From contig NZ_JAERSG010000003.1 in the NCBI RefSeq assembly GCF_016735675.1, positions 434,001-498,000 of the forward strand: a DNA stretch of 64,000 bases. Reading direction: 5' to 3'. Positions within the stretch are counted from its first letter, which is position 1; each line of letters starts with the position of its first letter. The stretch is from Nocardioides baculatus (GTDB taxonomy: Bacteria > Actinomycetota > Actinomycetes > Propionibacteriales > Nocardioidaceae). A program made the translations under genes and the position numbers. The notes beneath the pieces were generated by a model. That model was not told the origin of the DNA, did no database searches, and was given only the letters and a program-made list of their open reading frames with translations. Below, piece after piece: positions 52,275 to 61,472 of this stretch.

Positions 52275-54713
52275 TCAGGATCGCACGAGCCGGCGCGCGA
52301 GGTACGGCGCCGTGGCGCTGCCTTCGGCCTTCGCGACAGCGGCCGGGGTGCCGGTCGCGACGACGCGGCCGCCGGCGTCTCCCCCGCCGGGTCCGAGGTC
52401 GATGACCCAGTCGGCGGTGGCGATCGTGTCGAGGTCGTGCTCGACCAGGACGACGGTGTTGCCTGCCTCGACGAGCCGGTGCAGCTGCCGCACGAGGAGC
52501 GCGATGTCCGCCGGATGCAGCCCGGCCGTGGGCTCGTCCAACAGGTAGAGCGCGTGGCCTCGCCGGGCGCGCTGCAGCTCCGTGGCGAGCTTGATCCGCT
52601 GGGCCTCGCCGCCGCTCAGCTCGGTGGCGGGCTGGCCGAGCCGCAGGTAGCCGAGCCCGACCTCGCGCAGCGTGTCCAGGCTCCTCGCGGCCGCCGGGAC
52701 GTCGGCCAGGAAGACGGCCGCCTCGTCCACCGACATCGCCAGCACCTCGGCGACGTTGCGGCCGCGGTAGGCCACCTCGAGGGTCGTGGCGTCGTAGCGC
52801 GCGCCGTGGCAGGTGGGGCACGGCGCGTAGGTGCCGGGCAGGAACATCAGCTCGACCGACACGAACCCCTCGCCCTGGCAGGTGTCGCACCGACCCTCCG
52901 CGACGTTGAACGAGAAGCGCCCGGCGCCGTATCCCCGGGCACGGGCCTCGTCGGTCGCGGCGAAGACCTTGCGCACCGCGTCGAACAGGCCGGTGTACGT
53001 CGCCAGGTTGGACCGCGGGGTGCGCCCGATCGGGCGCTGGTCGACACGCACCACGCGGTCGAACGCCTCGAGCCCGGTCACGTCATCGACATCGATCTCG
53101 AGCGCGGCGTCGTCGGGGTCGTCGTGAGCCAGCCCGAGCCGGTCGCGCACCAGCTCGGCGAGCACCTGGGTCACCAGCGTCGACTTGCCCGAGCCGGAGA
53201 CCCCGGTGACGGCGGTGAGCACGCACAGCGGGACGTCGACCGACACATCGCTGAGGTTGTGACGGGTGACCCCGCGCAGGCGCAACCAGCCGTGGGGTTC
53301 GCGGGGCTCGTGCTCCAGCGGTGCGATGCGCCCGAACAGGTGGTCACCGGTGACCGACCCGGCCACCGCCTCGAGGCCGTCGACGGGACCGCTGTAGAGC
53401 ACCCGTCCTCCCCCCTCCCCCGCTCCCGGGCCGATGTCGACGACCCAGTCGGCACGGCGTACGACGTCGAGGTCGTGCTCGACCACGAACAACGTGTTGC
53501 CTGCGGCCTTGAGCCGGTCGAGCACGTCGAGCAGCGGTTCGGCGTCGGCGGGGTGCAGGCCGGCCGACGGCTCGTCGAGCACGTACACCACCCCGAAGAG
53601 ACCGGACCGCAGCTGGGTGGCAATCCGCAAGCGCTGCGCCTCGCCGGGCGACAGGGTCGTCGACCCGCGGCCCAGGCTGAGGTATCCGAGACCGAGATCG
53701 AGCAGCACCTCCAGGCGCGCGACGAGGTCGGTGCAGATCCGGACCGCCGCCTCAGTGGTCCCGTCGTCCACCGTGGCGCTCGCGGCCGGGCGCAGCAGCG
53801 CGACGACGTCACCGAAGGGCAACGTGTTCACCTCGGCGATCGATCGACCGGCGAAGCTCACCGCCAGGGACTCCGGCCTGAGCCCGCTGCCGTGGCACAC
53901 AGTGCACCTCGAGTCGCGGACGAACCGCAGCGCACGCTCGCGCATCCGCTCGCTCTGCGAGTCGGCCAGCACGTGCATCACGTGCTTGCGCGCGCTCCAG
54001 AACGTCCCGTAGTAGCTGTGGTCGACCCGGTCGCGCTCAGGCTTGATCAGCACCGACGGCTGCTCGTCGGTGAAGAGCAGCCAGTCGCGGTCCTTCTTCG
54101 CCAGCCGCCGCCACGGCCGGTCCACGTCGATGCCCAGACCCATGACGATGCTGCGCAGGTTGGCGCCCTGCCACGCGCCCGGCCACGCGGCGATCGCGCC
54201 CTCGCGGATGCTCAACGACGTGTCGGGGACGAGCAGGTCCTCCGCGACGTCGTGCTCGACACCGAGGCCGCCACAGCGCGGGCAGGCGCCGGCGGCCGTG
54301 TTGGGCGAGAAGGCCTCCGCGGGGAGGTGCTCGGCACCGTCGGGGTAGTCACCTGCTCGCGAGTAGAGCATCCGCAACAGGTTGGACAGGGTGGTGATCG
54401 TGCCGACCGTCGAGCGCGAGCTGGGTGCCCCACGCCGCTGCTGGAGCGCGACGGCCGGCGGGAGGCCGGTGATCTCCTGCACGTGCGGAGCGCCGACCTG
54501 CTGCAGCAGCCTCCGCGCGTACGGCGCCACCGACTCGAAGTAGCGTCGCTGGGCCTCGGCGTAGAGCGTGCCGAAGGCCAGCGAGGACTTGCCAGACCCC
54601 GAAACCCCGGTGAACGCGACGAACGCGTTGCGCGGGAGGTCGACGTCGACGTCCCGCAGGTTGTGCTCGCTGGCGCCGCGGACGTGCACGAAGGGGTCCG
54701 TCATGTCGGTCAT
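52275..54713 (-). CDS. Class II UvrA-like ABC ATPase (UvrA2/DrrC type)
   Basis: An 812-residue UvrA-family protein, shorter than housekeeping UvrA (about 950) and probably lacking the UvrB-binding domain. Two ATPase modules are present: GVSGSGKSSLAFGTLYAEAQ at the N-terminus, split by a CPRCGG zinc module and a CTVCHGSGL module, and a second GVSGSGKSTLVTQVL with CDTCQGEGF and CPTCHGARYD; both have LSxGEAQR signatures. Class II UvrAs contribute to DNA-damage tolerance or self-resistance to DNA-binding drugs. ATG at 54713 has AGG 8 nt upstream; a GTG at 54719 is possible. Confidence 0.9.
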   Translation of the reverse strand: MTDMTDPFVHVRGASEHNLRDVDVDLPRNAFVAFTGVSGSGKSSLAFGTLYAEAQRRYFESVAPYARRLLQQVGAPHVQEITGLPPAVALQQRRGAPSSRSTVGTITTLSNLLRMLYSRAGDYPDGAEHLPAEAFSPNTAAGACPRCGGLGVEHDVAEDLLVPDTSLSIREGAIAAWPGAWQGANLRSIVMGLGIDVDRPWRRLAKKDRDWLLFTDEQPSVLIKPERDRVDHSYYGTFWSARKHVMHVLADSQSERMRERALRFVRDSRCTVCHGSGLRPESLAVSFAGRSIAEVNTLPFGDVVALLRPAASATVDDGTTEAAVRICTDLVARLEVLLDLGLGYLSLGRGSTTLSPGEAQRLRIATQLRSGLFGVVYVLDEPSAGLHPADAEPLLDVLDRLKAAGNTLFVVEHDLDVVRRADWVVDIGPGAGEGGGRVLYSGPVDGLEAVAGSVTGDHLFGRIAPLEHEPREPHGWLRLRGVTRHNLSDVSVDVPLCVLTAVTGVSGSGKSTLVTQVLAELVRDRLGLAHDDPDDAALEIDVDDVTGLEAFDRVVRVDQRPIGRTPRSNLATYTGLFDAVRKVFAATDEARARGYGAGRFSFNVAEGRCDTCQGEGFVSVELMFLPGTYAPCPTCHGARYDATTLEVAYRGRNVAEVLAMSVDEAAVFLADVPAAARSLDTLREVGLGYLRLGQPATELSGGEAQRIKLATELQRARRGHALYLLDEPTAGLHPADIALLVRQLHRLVEAGNTVVLVEHDLDTIATADWVIDLGPGGGDAGGRVVATGTPAAVAKAEGSATAPYLARRLVRS

Positions 54714-54811
54714 CGTCACTGCCTATCGCGTCCAGGAGCGATTGTCCCTGTCTGGCACCCGCGACACGCGAGCCGGATGATGCGCCCGCCCTTGCCGATG
54801 GCGCTGACACT

Positions 54812-55035
54812 TTGCAGGAGGGATTCCGTCGAGACCTCGCCACGTCGCCGATGACGTACCTGCGCGACGTCCGGCTCCGCCGAGCGCGCGAGACTCTCCT
54901 AGCGACCGACCCAGGGGCCACCACGGTCGGTGCCGTGGCCTCCGGGCTCGGGCCCTGCACCTGGGCCGCTTCGCCGCCGCCTACCGCAACGCCTTCGGTG
55001 AGGCACCCTCGGACACGCTCAACCGTTCGACCTGA
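54812..55035 (+). pseudogene. AraC-family regulator C-terminal fragment, frameshifted
   Basis: Only the second half of an AraC DNA-binding domain remains: LQEGFRRDLATSPMTYLRDVR, ARETLLATDPGATTVGAVAS, then a frame change near 54953 to LHLGRFAAAYRNAFGEAPSDTL and a TGA at 55033. The sensor domain is absent. It lies between the uvrA2-like gene and the DevR-like gene. Confidence 0.72.
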
Positions 55036-55192
55036 TCCTGCTGCTTCTCGGAAATTCAGCCCCGGAATCGCGTCAGGATCCGCGACTGCTCACGTCTCAC
55101 CCCTGAGTCGTGTGGTGTCGACGGACACCCACGCGATCGCAGAGCCGCTCACGGTTCCCCCCGGACGTGAGCGGTTCTGCCATTTCTACCGG

Positions 55193-55858
55193 CTACCCCT
55201 GCGGGTGCTTGGCCGCGAACACGGCGGCCTGCGTACGGCTGGTGAGACCCAGCTTGGTCAGCACCGCGGAGACGTAGTTCTTCACCGTCTTCTCCGACAG
55301 CTCCATGCTGCGGGCGATCTCGCGGTTCGTCAGGCCCTCCCCGATGTGCTCGAGGATCCGCTTCTCCTGCGCGGTCAGCACCTCGAGCTCGTGGTCCGAC
55401 GGCGGCCCGTTGCGGATCCGGTCCAGGACCTGTGCCGTCATCGCGGGATCGAGCATGGACTGCCCGGCGGCGACCCTGCGCACCGAGTCGACCAGGTCGT
55501 GCCCCCGGACCTGCTTGAGGATGTAGCCCGACGCACCGGCCATGATCGCGGCGAACAGCGCCTGGTCGTCGTCGTACGAGGTCAGGATGAGGCCCCGGAT
55601 GGTCGGGTCCACCGAGCGGACGTCGCGACAGACGTCGATCCCCGAACCGTCGGGCAGCCGGCCGTCGAGGATCGCCACATCGGGACGGATCGCCGGGATC
55701 CGCGCGGTGGCCTCCCGGGCCGACCCCGACTCCCCGACGACCTCGATGTCGCCGGCCGACTCCAGGAGGTCCTTGATGCCGCGGCGGACCACCTCGTGGT
55801 CGTCCAGCAGGAAGACCCGGATCGGGGCCTCGACGGTGGGAATGGTGGGCTCGTCCAT
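55193..55858 (-). CDS. DevR/DosR-like NarL-family response regulator
   Basis: A 221-residue two-component regulator: receiver domain (about 13-130) with acidic pocket D19-D20, phospho-acceptor D65 in VAILDGRLPDGSG and conserved K in YILKQVRG, plus a LuxR-type HTH (LTAQEKRILEHIGEGLTNREIA, spanning about 160-181, then SEKTVKNYVSAVL). The close match of these segments to DevR of mycobacteria suggests a hypoxia or redox-linked role. No DevS-type kinase is adjacent. A DevR-like site lies in the upstream region shared with the alcohol dehydrogenase. TACCGT precedes the ATG by 6 nt. Confidence 0.9.
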   Translation of the reverse strand: MDEPTIPTVEAPIRVFLLDDHEVVRRGIKDLLESAGDIEVVGESGSAREATARIPAIRPDVAILDGRLPDGSGIDVCRDVRSVDPTIRGLILTSYDDDQALFAAIMAGASGYILKQVRGHDLVDSVRRVAAGQSMLDPAMTAQVLDRIRNGPPSDHELEVLTAQEKRILEHIGEGLTNREIARSMELSEKTVKNYVSAVLTKLGLTSRTQAAVFAAKHPQG

Positions 55859-55864
55859 CCGTCC

Positions 55865-55870
55865 ACGGTA
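55865..55870 (-). promoter_or_regulatory. Leaderless -10 hexamer of devR-like gene (TACCGT)
   Basis: TACCGT ends 6 nt before the ATG at 55858. Confidence 0.5.
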
Positions 55871-55913
55871 GGCACGACGGACCGGGCGGTCACCGGACGA
55901 TGGTCACCCGTCG

Positions 55914-55933
55914 ACCGGGACCTTGGTCCCGAA
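55914..55933 (+). promoter_or_regulatory. DevR/DosR-like box
   Basis: ACCGGGACCTTGGTCCCGAA matches the mycobacterial DosR consensus TTSGGGACTWWAGTCCCSAA at 16 of 20 positions, including both GGGAC/GTCCC arms. It lies about 77 nt before the alcohol dehydrogenase ATG and 55 nt upstream of the DevR-like gene. Confidence 0.65.
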
Positions 55934-56009
55934 CCGGTACGACGTGGGCCCCTGCCCGTCGGCCGGTGCGGACGGCAGCGTGGGAGGCACCCCACGAGAG
56001 GAAGACGAC

Positions 56010-57074
56010 ATGAAGGCACTACGCCTTGAAGGCTGGCGGAGCCCGGCGGTCCTGCGGGACGTCGAGACGCCCGTACCGGGACCCGGTGAGGTCCTCGTCC
56101 AGGTGGGTGGCGCCGGAGCGTGCCACTCCGACCTGCACCTGATGCACGAGTTCGAGGACGGCCAGCTCCCCTGGGCTCCCCCGTTCACCCTCGGCCACGA
56201 GAACGCCGGCTGGGTCCACACCCTCGGCGCCGGCGTCACCGGCCTCGAACCGGGCCAGCCGGTGGCAGTCGTGGGCGCGTGGGGCTGCGGCACCTGCGCG
56301 CGCTGCCGGGCCGACCTGGAGACCTACTGCGACCACCCGGAGCGCACCCGCGCACCGGGTGGTGGCGGCGGGCTCGGGCTGGACGGCGGCATGGCGGATT
56401 ACCTCCTCGTGCCCGACGCGCGGCACCTGGTCGTCCTCCCCGACGGCCTGGACCCGGCCCACGCCGCCCCTCTCACGGACGCGGCCCTCACGCCGTACCA
56501 CGCCGTACGACGCTCGTGGGCGAAGCTCACGCCCGGCTCGACCGCCGTCGTCATCGGCGTCGGTGGACTCGGTCACCTCGGCGCGCAGGTGCTGCGCGCG
56601 ACCACGGCCGCGACGGTCATCGCCGTCGACCCGCGCGAGTCCGCCCGTGAGCTGGCCAAGCGCGGTGGCGCCGACCTGGTGCTCGCACCCGGGGCCGACC
56701 TCGCCGCCCAGGTCCGCGAGGCCACCGGCGGGACGGGCGCGGACGTGGTGCTCGACTTCGTCGGGTCCGACGACACGCTTCTCGCCGGCGCGGCGATGAG
56801 CCGACAGCTCGGCGACCTCACGATCGTCGGGTTGGGCGGCGGCACCCTGCCGGTGTCGTTCTTCTCGCTGCCCTACGAGGTGAGCGTCCAGTCGACGTAC
56901 TGGGGCAACCGGCACGAGCTGGTCGAGGTGCTCGGGCTCGCGTCGCGAGGCCTCTTGCACGCCGAGGTCCAGATGTTCGGGCTGGACGAGGCGGTCACCG
57001 CGTACGAGCTGCTGCAGGCGGGCGCCATCGAGGGCCGCGCGGTGGTCGTGCCGAGCACCGAGTACCGACCCTGA
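56010..57074 (+). CDS. Zinc-dependent alcohol dehydrogenase
   Basis: A 354-residue medium-chain dehydrogenase. Catalytic zinc ligands are C39 (GACHSD), H61 with E62 (LGHENAG) and a distal Cys; structural zinc cysteines are in CGTCARCRADLETYC. The NAD(P) fold has GVGGLGHLGAQV near residue 180. It oxidises primary alcohols or reduces aldehydes; ethanol metabolism is plausible but not proven. GAGAGGAAGA precedes the ATG. The DevR-like box upstream suggests control by the neighbouring regulator. Confidence 0.93.
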   Translation: MKALRLEGWRSPAVLRDVETPVPGPGEVLVQVGGAGACHSDLHLMHEFEDGQLPWAPPFTLGHENAGWVHTLGAGVTGLEPGQPVAVVGAWGCGTCARCRADLETYCDHPERTRAPGGGGGLGLDGGMADYLLVPDARHLVVLPDGLDPAHAAPLTDAALTPYHAVRRSWAKLTPGSTAVVIGVGGLGHLGAQVLRATTAATVIAVDPRESARELAKRGGADLVLAPGADLAAQVREATGGTGADVVLDFVGSDDTLLAGAAMSRQLGDLTIVGLGGGTLPVSFFSLPYEVSVQSTYWGNRHELVEVLGLASRGLLHAEVQMFGLDEAVTAYELLQAGAIEGRAVVVPSTEYRP

Positions 57075-57120
57075 CCGAGGCCATCGGCCTGCCGGACCCA
57101 CCTCACCGTGGGCCGACGGG

Positions 57121-58365
57121 TCAGGCGAGGCCCAGCGCCCGGGCCTCCTCCCAGAGGTCGTCGCGCGCGCTCGGGTGGGCGGCGTGCTCGATGAGGTTGC
57201 GCGCCTGCTGGCGCTCGTCACGCCCCCACATCCACGCGATGCCCTGCTCGGTCACGACCGCCCCGTGCTGGAAGGACGTCACCGGCTCGTCGACGAGCGG
57301 CACGATCGTGGAGACGTTGGCCCGGGGGTGCCAGCTGCGCAGCGCCATGAAGGCGCGGCCGCCCGGAGCGTGGCTGGCGCCGACGGTGAAGTCGGTCTGG
57401 CCGCCGAAGCCGCTGTAGATCCTGGCCCCGATCCGCGACGCGTTCGCCTGGTCGAAGAGGTCGACCTGGAGGGCGGTGTTGATCGACGTCATCCCCGGCT
57501 GCTCGGCGATGCGGGCGGGCGAGTTGGTCGTCTCGGTGCGCAGCATCTGCACCCGAGGGTTGTCGTCGACCCAGTCGTAGAGCTCCTGGCTGCCGAAGAC
57601 GAACGACGTACGCAGCGGGGTCCCGCGGTCGAGGGCACCGGCCTTCTCCAGCGTGAGCGCGCCGTCGCTGAACATCTCGGTCCAGACGCGGAGGTGCCGA
57701 CGCGCGAGGACACCGGCGATCGTGGCGTCCGGGACCTCCCCTATGCCGGCCTGGAGCGTCGCGCCGTCCTCGATCTCCGCCGCGACCCGCGACCCGATGA
57801 GGCGGGCGTCGTCCCCCGGCGCCCCGGCCACGTGCGTCGTCAGGGGCACGTCGACCTCGACGCCGAGGTCGATGTCGTCGACGAACACGACGGCGTCGCC
57901 GAACGTCCACGGCATCCGCGGGTTGAGCTGGGCGACGACGAGCCCACCGCGGGCACGCGCCGCCTCGATCGCGGCGGGCAGGACGTTGACCTCCAGGCCG
58001 AGGGAGACCTCTCCGTTGCGCGGTGTCGTGGTGTGGACGACGACGACGTCCGGGGCGAGTGGACCGTGGAAGAGGCGCGGCACCATCGAGAGACGGCACG
58101 GGACGTAGGACAACCGCGGGTGCCGGCGGAAGCCCGGTCCCACGAAGGTCGTCTCCGGTGTCACGCCGTCGTGGACCGGGAGGTCGCGCTGGGCGTTCAA
58201 CGCGTGCAGGCGCACCGTCGCGAGCCCGGCCAGCAGCGGCTCGAGCAGCGTGACCGGGGACGCGAAGTTGCCGCTGGTCACGACCCGGGGCGTGACACCG
58301 GCCTCGAGGGATCCGCAGTGCTCGTGCACCGAGCGGGCGGCGTGGGCGAGGTCGACGATGCGCAT
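57121..58365 (-). CDS. Acetyl-CoA hydrolase/transferase family protein
   Basis: A 414-residue CoA-transferase-fold protein. Family features include QAGIGEVPDATI near residue 206, EMFSDGALTLEKAGAL near 235 and the C-terminal GSGGQ-like loop as YSGFGGQTDFTVGA near 320. Such enzymes transfer CoA between acyl groups or hydrolyse acetyl-CoA, linking to acetate metabolism. GGGGGA is close to the ATG. It meets the alcohol dehydrogenase tail to tail. The palindrome of GGGACC half-sites upstream suggests DevR control. Confidence 0.88.
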   Translation of the reverse strand: MRIVDLAHAARSVHEHCGSLEAGVTPRVVTSGNFASPVTLLEPLLAGLATVRLHALNAQRDLPVHDGVTPETTFVGPGFRRHPRLSYVPCRLSMVPRLFHGPLAPDVVVVHTTTPRNGEVSLGLEVNVLPAAIEAARARGGLVVAQLNPRMPWTFGDAVVFVDDIDLGVEVDVPLTTHVAGAPGDDARLIGSRVAAEIEDGATLQAGIGEVPDATIAGVLARRHLRVWTEMFSDGALTLEKAGALDRGTPLRTSFVFGSQELYDWVDDNPRVQMLRTETTNSPARIAEQPGMTSINTALQVDLFDQANASRIGARIYSGFGGQTDFTVGASHAPGGRAFMALRSWHPRANVSTIVPLVDEPVTSFQHGAVVTEQGIAWMWGRDERQQARNLIEHAAHPSARDDLWEEARALGLA

Positions 58366-58410
58366 GTCCCCCAGCGTGCCAGCGCCCCGGAGGAAGGCGA
58401 GCAGGCCGAA

Positions 58411-58430
58411 GGTCCCGCAGTGGCGGGACC
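58411..58430. promoter_or_regulatory. Palindrome of GGGACC half-sites upstream of acetyl-CoA gene
   Basis: GGTCCCGC-AGTG-GCGGGACC, perfect 8-bp arms. Each arm contains the GGGAC core of DevR boxes, and extended GGGACCAAGG and GGGACCTTCGG sequences run outward on both strands. It lies 46-65 nt before the ATG at 58365. It could also form a hairpin after the mycothione reductase gene (stop 58498). Confidence 0.5.
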
Positions 58431-58497
58431 AAGGACAGTGGAGATGCGTGGCGAAGAGCTCGGCGCGCCGCTCGCGCCAAGGCCGGGTCGAGCGCTG

Positions 58498-59952
58498 CTA
58501 CGCGGCGTCGTCGGGGTCGGCCAGCGCCGACTCGAGGGACACCAGGGCGTTCTCGACGACCTCGGTGAGGGCGGGGTGGATCCAGTACATCGAGCGCGCG
58601 AGTCCGGCCACCGGCAGGTCGTGGGCCATCGCCATCACGAGCGGCTGCACCAGCACCGAGGCGACAGGGGCGACCAGGTGAGCACCGACCAGCCGCCCGG
58701 TCGAGCGCAGCGCCACGAGCTTGACGAACCCGGTGGCCTCGCCGTCGCCGTCGAGCTCGCCCGCCAGCGCCCATCCGTACGCGATGTCGGCGACGTCGTG
58801 GCGCCCGACCACCACGTCGTCACCGTGCTCCTCGCGGGCCTCGGCCTCGGTGAGACCGACCCGCGCGACCTGCGGGTGCGTGAAGACCGCCTGCGGGACC
58901 GCGTGGTGGTCACTGACCTTCCAGCCCGCGGTGTCGCCCGCGCCGTCAGTGAGCGCGCGCAGCACGTTGTGCTGGACCACGCGGGCGTCCTGGTTGGCGA
59001 CGTGCTTGAGGGGTACGTCGCTGCTGGCGTCGCCGAGCGACCACACCCCGGCAGCGCTCGCGCGCTGGTGCTCGTCGACCACGATCCGACCCGCGTCGTC
59101 GACGTCCACGCCGCCGTGCGCGAGGTCGAGCAGGTCCGAGTTGGGCCGGCGCCCGATGGCCAGCAGCAGCACGTCGACCTCGACCGTCGACCCGTCATCG
59201 AGGTGCAGCGTCGTCGGCTCCCCCGCGCCGCCGCTGACCTCCGTGACCTCGGTGCCGAGGCGCACGTCCCACCGTTCGTCGGCAGCGGCCGTGAAGTGGC
59301 GCGCGACGTCGACGTCCTGGTCGCCGAGCAGGTGCTCGCCGGCCTCCACCTGCACGACCTGCGAGCCGTAGGACGCGAAGACGTGGGCCAGCTCGGAGCC
59401 GACGTACCCACCGCCCACGACGCCGAGCCGGCGCGGCAGCGCGTCGAGGCGCATCACGGTGTCGCTCGTCTCGTAGCCCGCTTCCTCGAGCCCGGGGATG
59501 TCGGGGACCACCGGTCGGGTCCCGGAGGCCAGCACCAGCTGGTCCGCCGTGACCCGGGTGACCTCGCCGTCGACGTCGACCGCGAGCTCGAGCGGGCCGG
59601 TGAAGCGCGCGGTGCCGCGGTAGACGTCGATGTGGTCGGCCTCCTCGCGGCCGCGACGGCCCTCCTCGGCCTGCTCGTCGACCCGCCCGACGACCCGGTC
59701 CCGGATCCGCGCCCAGTCCGCCGGTCCCACCTCCGCCGGCACACCGAGGGCCTCGCCACGGCGCGCGGCCGTGGCCGTGTCGGCCGGAAGGACGTACATC
59801 TTGGACGGGATGCAGCCCCGGTTGAGGCACGTGCCGCCGAACGGGCCCTTGTCGATGACTGCGACGCGGAAGTCCTCGAAGCGTTCGTCGACGATCGTGT
59901 TGCCCGAGCCCGCGCCGACGATGACGAGGTCGTAGTGCCGGTGGTCGCTCAT
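58498..59952 (-). CDS. mtr: Mycothione reductase
   Basis: A 484-residue FAD/NAD(P) disulfide reductase that keeps mycothiol reduced. The N-terminal [13 protein letters not shown] differs from lipoamide dehydrogenase and matches mycothione reductases. The redox-active cysteines lie in [14 protein letters not shown], the NAD(P) site is [10 protein letters not shown], and the C-terminal active-site His is in YWIHPALTE. Mycothiol is specific to actinobacteria. TACTGT is 6 nt before the ATG. It is divergent from zwf, whose product supplies NADPH. Confidence 0.92.
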   Translation of the reverse strand: MSDHRHYDLVIVGAGSGNTIVDERFEDFRVAVIDKGPFGGTCLNRGCIPSKMYVLPADTATAARRGEALGVPAEVGPADWARIRDRVVGRVDEQAEEGRRGREEADHIDVYRGTARFTGPLELAVDVDGEVTRVTADQLVLASGTRPVVPDIPGLEEAGYETSDTVMRLDALPRRLGVVGGGYVGSELAHVFASYGSQVVQVEAGEHLLGDQDVDVARHFTAAADERWDVRLGTEVTEVSGGAGEPTTLHLDDGSTVEVDVLLLAIGRRPNSDLLDLAHGGVDVDDAGRIVVDEHQRASAAGVWSLGDASSDVPLKHVANQDARVVQHNVLRALTDGAGDTAGWKVSDHHAVPQAVFTHPQVARVGLTEAEAREEHGDDVVVGRHDVADIAYGWALAGELDGDGEATGFVKLVALRSTGRLVGAHLVAPVASVLVQPLVMAMAHDLPVAGLARSMYWIHPALTEVVENALVSLESALADPDDAA

Positions 59953-59958
59953 GCGTCG

Positions 59959-59964
59959 ACAGTA
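59959..59964 (-). promoter_or_regulatory. Leaderless -10 hexamer of mtr (TACTGT)
   Basis: TACTGT ends 6 nt before the ATG at 59952. Confidence 0.55.
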
Positions 59965-60024
59965 GGCAGCCCATCGCGACCTGCCCTCACCTCTCCGAGC
60001 GGTGTCGCCCCTTCGGGTGGTCGC

Positions 60025-60030
60025 TAGCGT
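60025..60030 (+). promoter_or_regulatory. Putative -10 hexamer of zwf (TAGCGT)
   Basis: TAGCGT lies 38 nt before the zwf ATG. Unlike its neighbours, zwf has a ribosome-binding site (GGAAGGA), so a leadered transcript is expected. Confidence 0.35.
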
Positions 60031-60068
60031 CGGCAGCGCCCGACGACGAACGACGGAAGGACCCCCTC

Positions 60069-61472
60069 ATGAGCGCGCCGATCGGTGACGACCTGTCACC
60101 CCACGTCCTCCTCGTCTTCGGCGCGACGGGCGACCTCGCGGCCCGCAAGTTGTTCCCCGGTCTCTACCGCCTGGCCGCAGCGGGCCGGCTGCCCTCGGAC
60201 TACGCGGTCATCGGCAGCGGGCGCCACTCCCCCGGCACCGACGCGGAGTTCCGCCAGCAGGTGGCCGAGGGGCTGCGCGACACCGTCGACGACCTCGACG
60301 AGTCCGTGGCCGAAGACCTGCTCGGTCGCGTGTCGTTCCAGACCTCCGACGCCGACGACGGCGCCGACCTGGCCGCGGCGGTGCGCGAGGCCGAGGACGG
60401 GCTCGGCGACGACGTACGCCGTCTCGTCTACCTCTCGGTCCCCCCGACCGCGATGGCCGGCATGGTCGCCATGCTCGGTCGCGAGGGTCTGACCGAGCGT
60501 GCGCGGCTCGTGATCGAGAAGCCGTTCGGGCTGGACCTCGAGTCGTTCGTCGAGCTCGACGACGCGCTGCACGAGGAGGTCGACGAGGACCAGGTCTTCC
60601 GCATCGACCACTTCCTGGGCAAGGAGGCGGTGCAGAACGTCTTCGCGCTCCGCTTCGCGAACGCGCTCTTCGAGCCCGCCTGGAACAGGCGCAGCATCGC
60701 CCAGGTGCAGATCGACGTCCCCGAGACGCTGCGGATGGAGGGTCGCGGCTCGTTCTACGAGTCGACCGGGTGCCTGCGCGACATGGTGTCCACGCACCTG
60801 TTCCAGATCCTCGGCACCATCGCCCTCGAGGACCCGGGCGAGTGGTCCGCCGACGCGGTGCGCCAGGCCCGCCACGACGCGTTCACCGCACTCCGCCCGC
60901 TCGACCCCTCGGACGTCGTGCTCGGGCAGTACGACGGCTACCGCGACGAGGACGACGTCGACGACGACTCCGACGTGGAGACCTTCGTCGCCCTGACGGC
61001 GTACGTCGACAACGACCGGTGGCAGGACGTGCCGTTCCACCTGCGCACGGGCAAGGCGATGGCCGAGACCCGGCGCACGGTCACCCTCCGCTTCCGGGCT
61101 CCCGAGTCGGCCGTCTTCGGCGACCCCGACGGCGACGAGCTCGTCCTGGAGCTCACCGACGATGCGCTGATCTCGGTCGACCTCGCCGGCAAGAAGCCGG
61201 GTCCCGACATGGAGCTGGCCTCGGCGACCATGCAGCTCGACTTCGGCGACGAGCTCCCCGACGACGAGCCGCTCGAGGCCTACGAGCGGCTGATCCTCGA
61301 CGTGCTGCGCGGCGACCACACGCTGTTCGCCCGCTCCGACGAGACCAGGCGGCTGTGGGAGGTGTGCCAGCCGGTGCTCGACGCGATGCCCGACCCGCAG
61401 CCCTACGAGCCGGGCTCGTGGGGCCCGCAGGCTGCGCTCGACCTCGCGGCCGGCGGATGGCGGCTCGGGTGA
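60069..61472 (+). CDS. zwf: Glucose-6-phosphate 1-dehydrogenase
   Basis: Oxidises glucose 6-phosphate to 6-phosphogluconolactone, forming NADPH for the pentose phosphate pathway. It has 467 residues with the dinucleotide motif [11 protein letters not shown] at the N-terminus, EKPFGLDL and the substrate-binding signature RIDHFLGKE near residue 178. GGAAGGA lies 7 nt before the ATG. Its stop overlaps the start of the GH15 gene (GTGA). NADPH from this reaction would feed mycothione reductase encoded divergently. Confidence 0.96.
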   Translation: MSAPIGDDLSPHVLLVFGATGDLAARKLFPGLYRLAAAGRLPSDYAVIGSGRHSPGTDAEFRQQVAEGLRDTVDDLDESVAEDLLGRVSFQTSDADDGADLAAAVREAEDGLGDDVRRLVYLSVPPTAMAGMVAMLGREGLTERARLVIEKPFGLDLESFVELDDALHEEVDEDQVFRIDHFLGKEAVQNVFALRFANALFEPAWNRRSIAQVQIDVPETLRMEGRGSFYESTGCLRDMVSTHLFQILGTIALEDPGEWSADAVRQARHDAFTALRPLDPSDVVLGQYDGYRDEDDVDDDSDVETFVALTAYVDNDRWQDVPFHLRTGKAMAETRRTVTLRFRAPESAVFGDPDGDELVLELTDDALISVDLAGKKPGPDMELASATMQLDFGDELPDDEPLEAYERLILDVLRGDHTLFARSDETRRLWEVCQPVLDAMPDPQPYEPGSWGPQAALDLAAGGWRLG

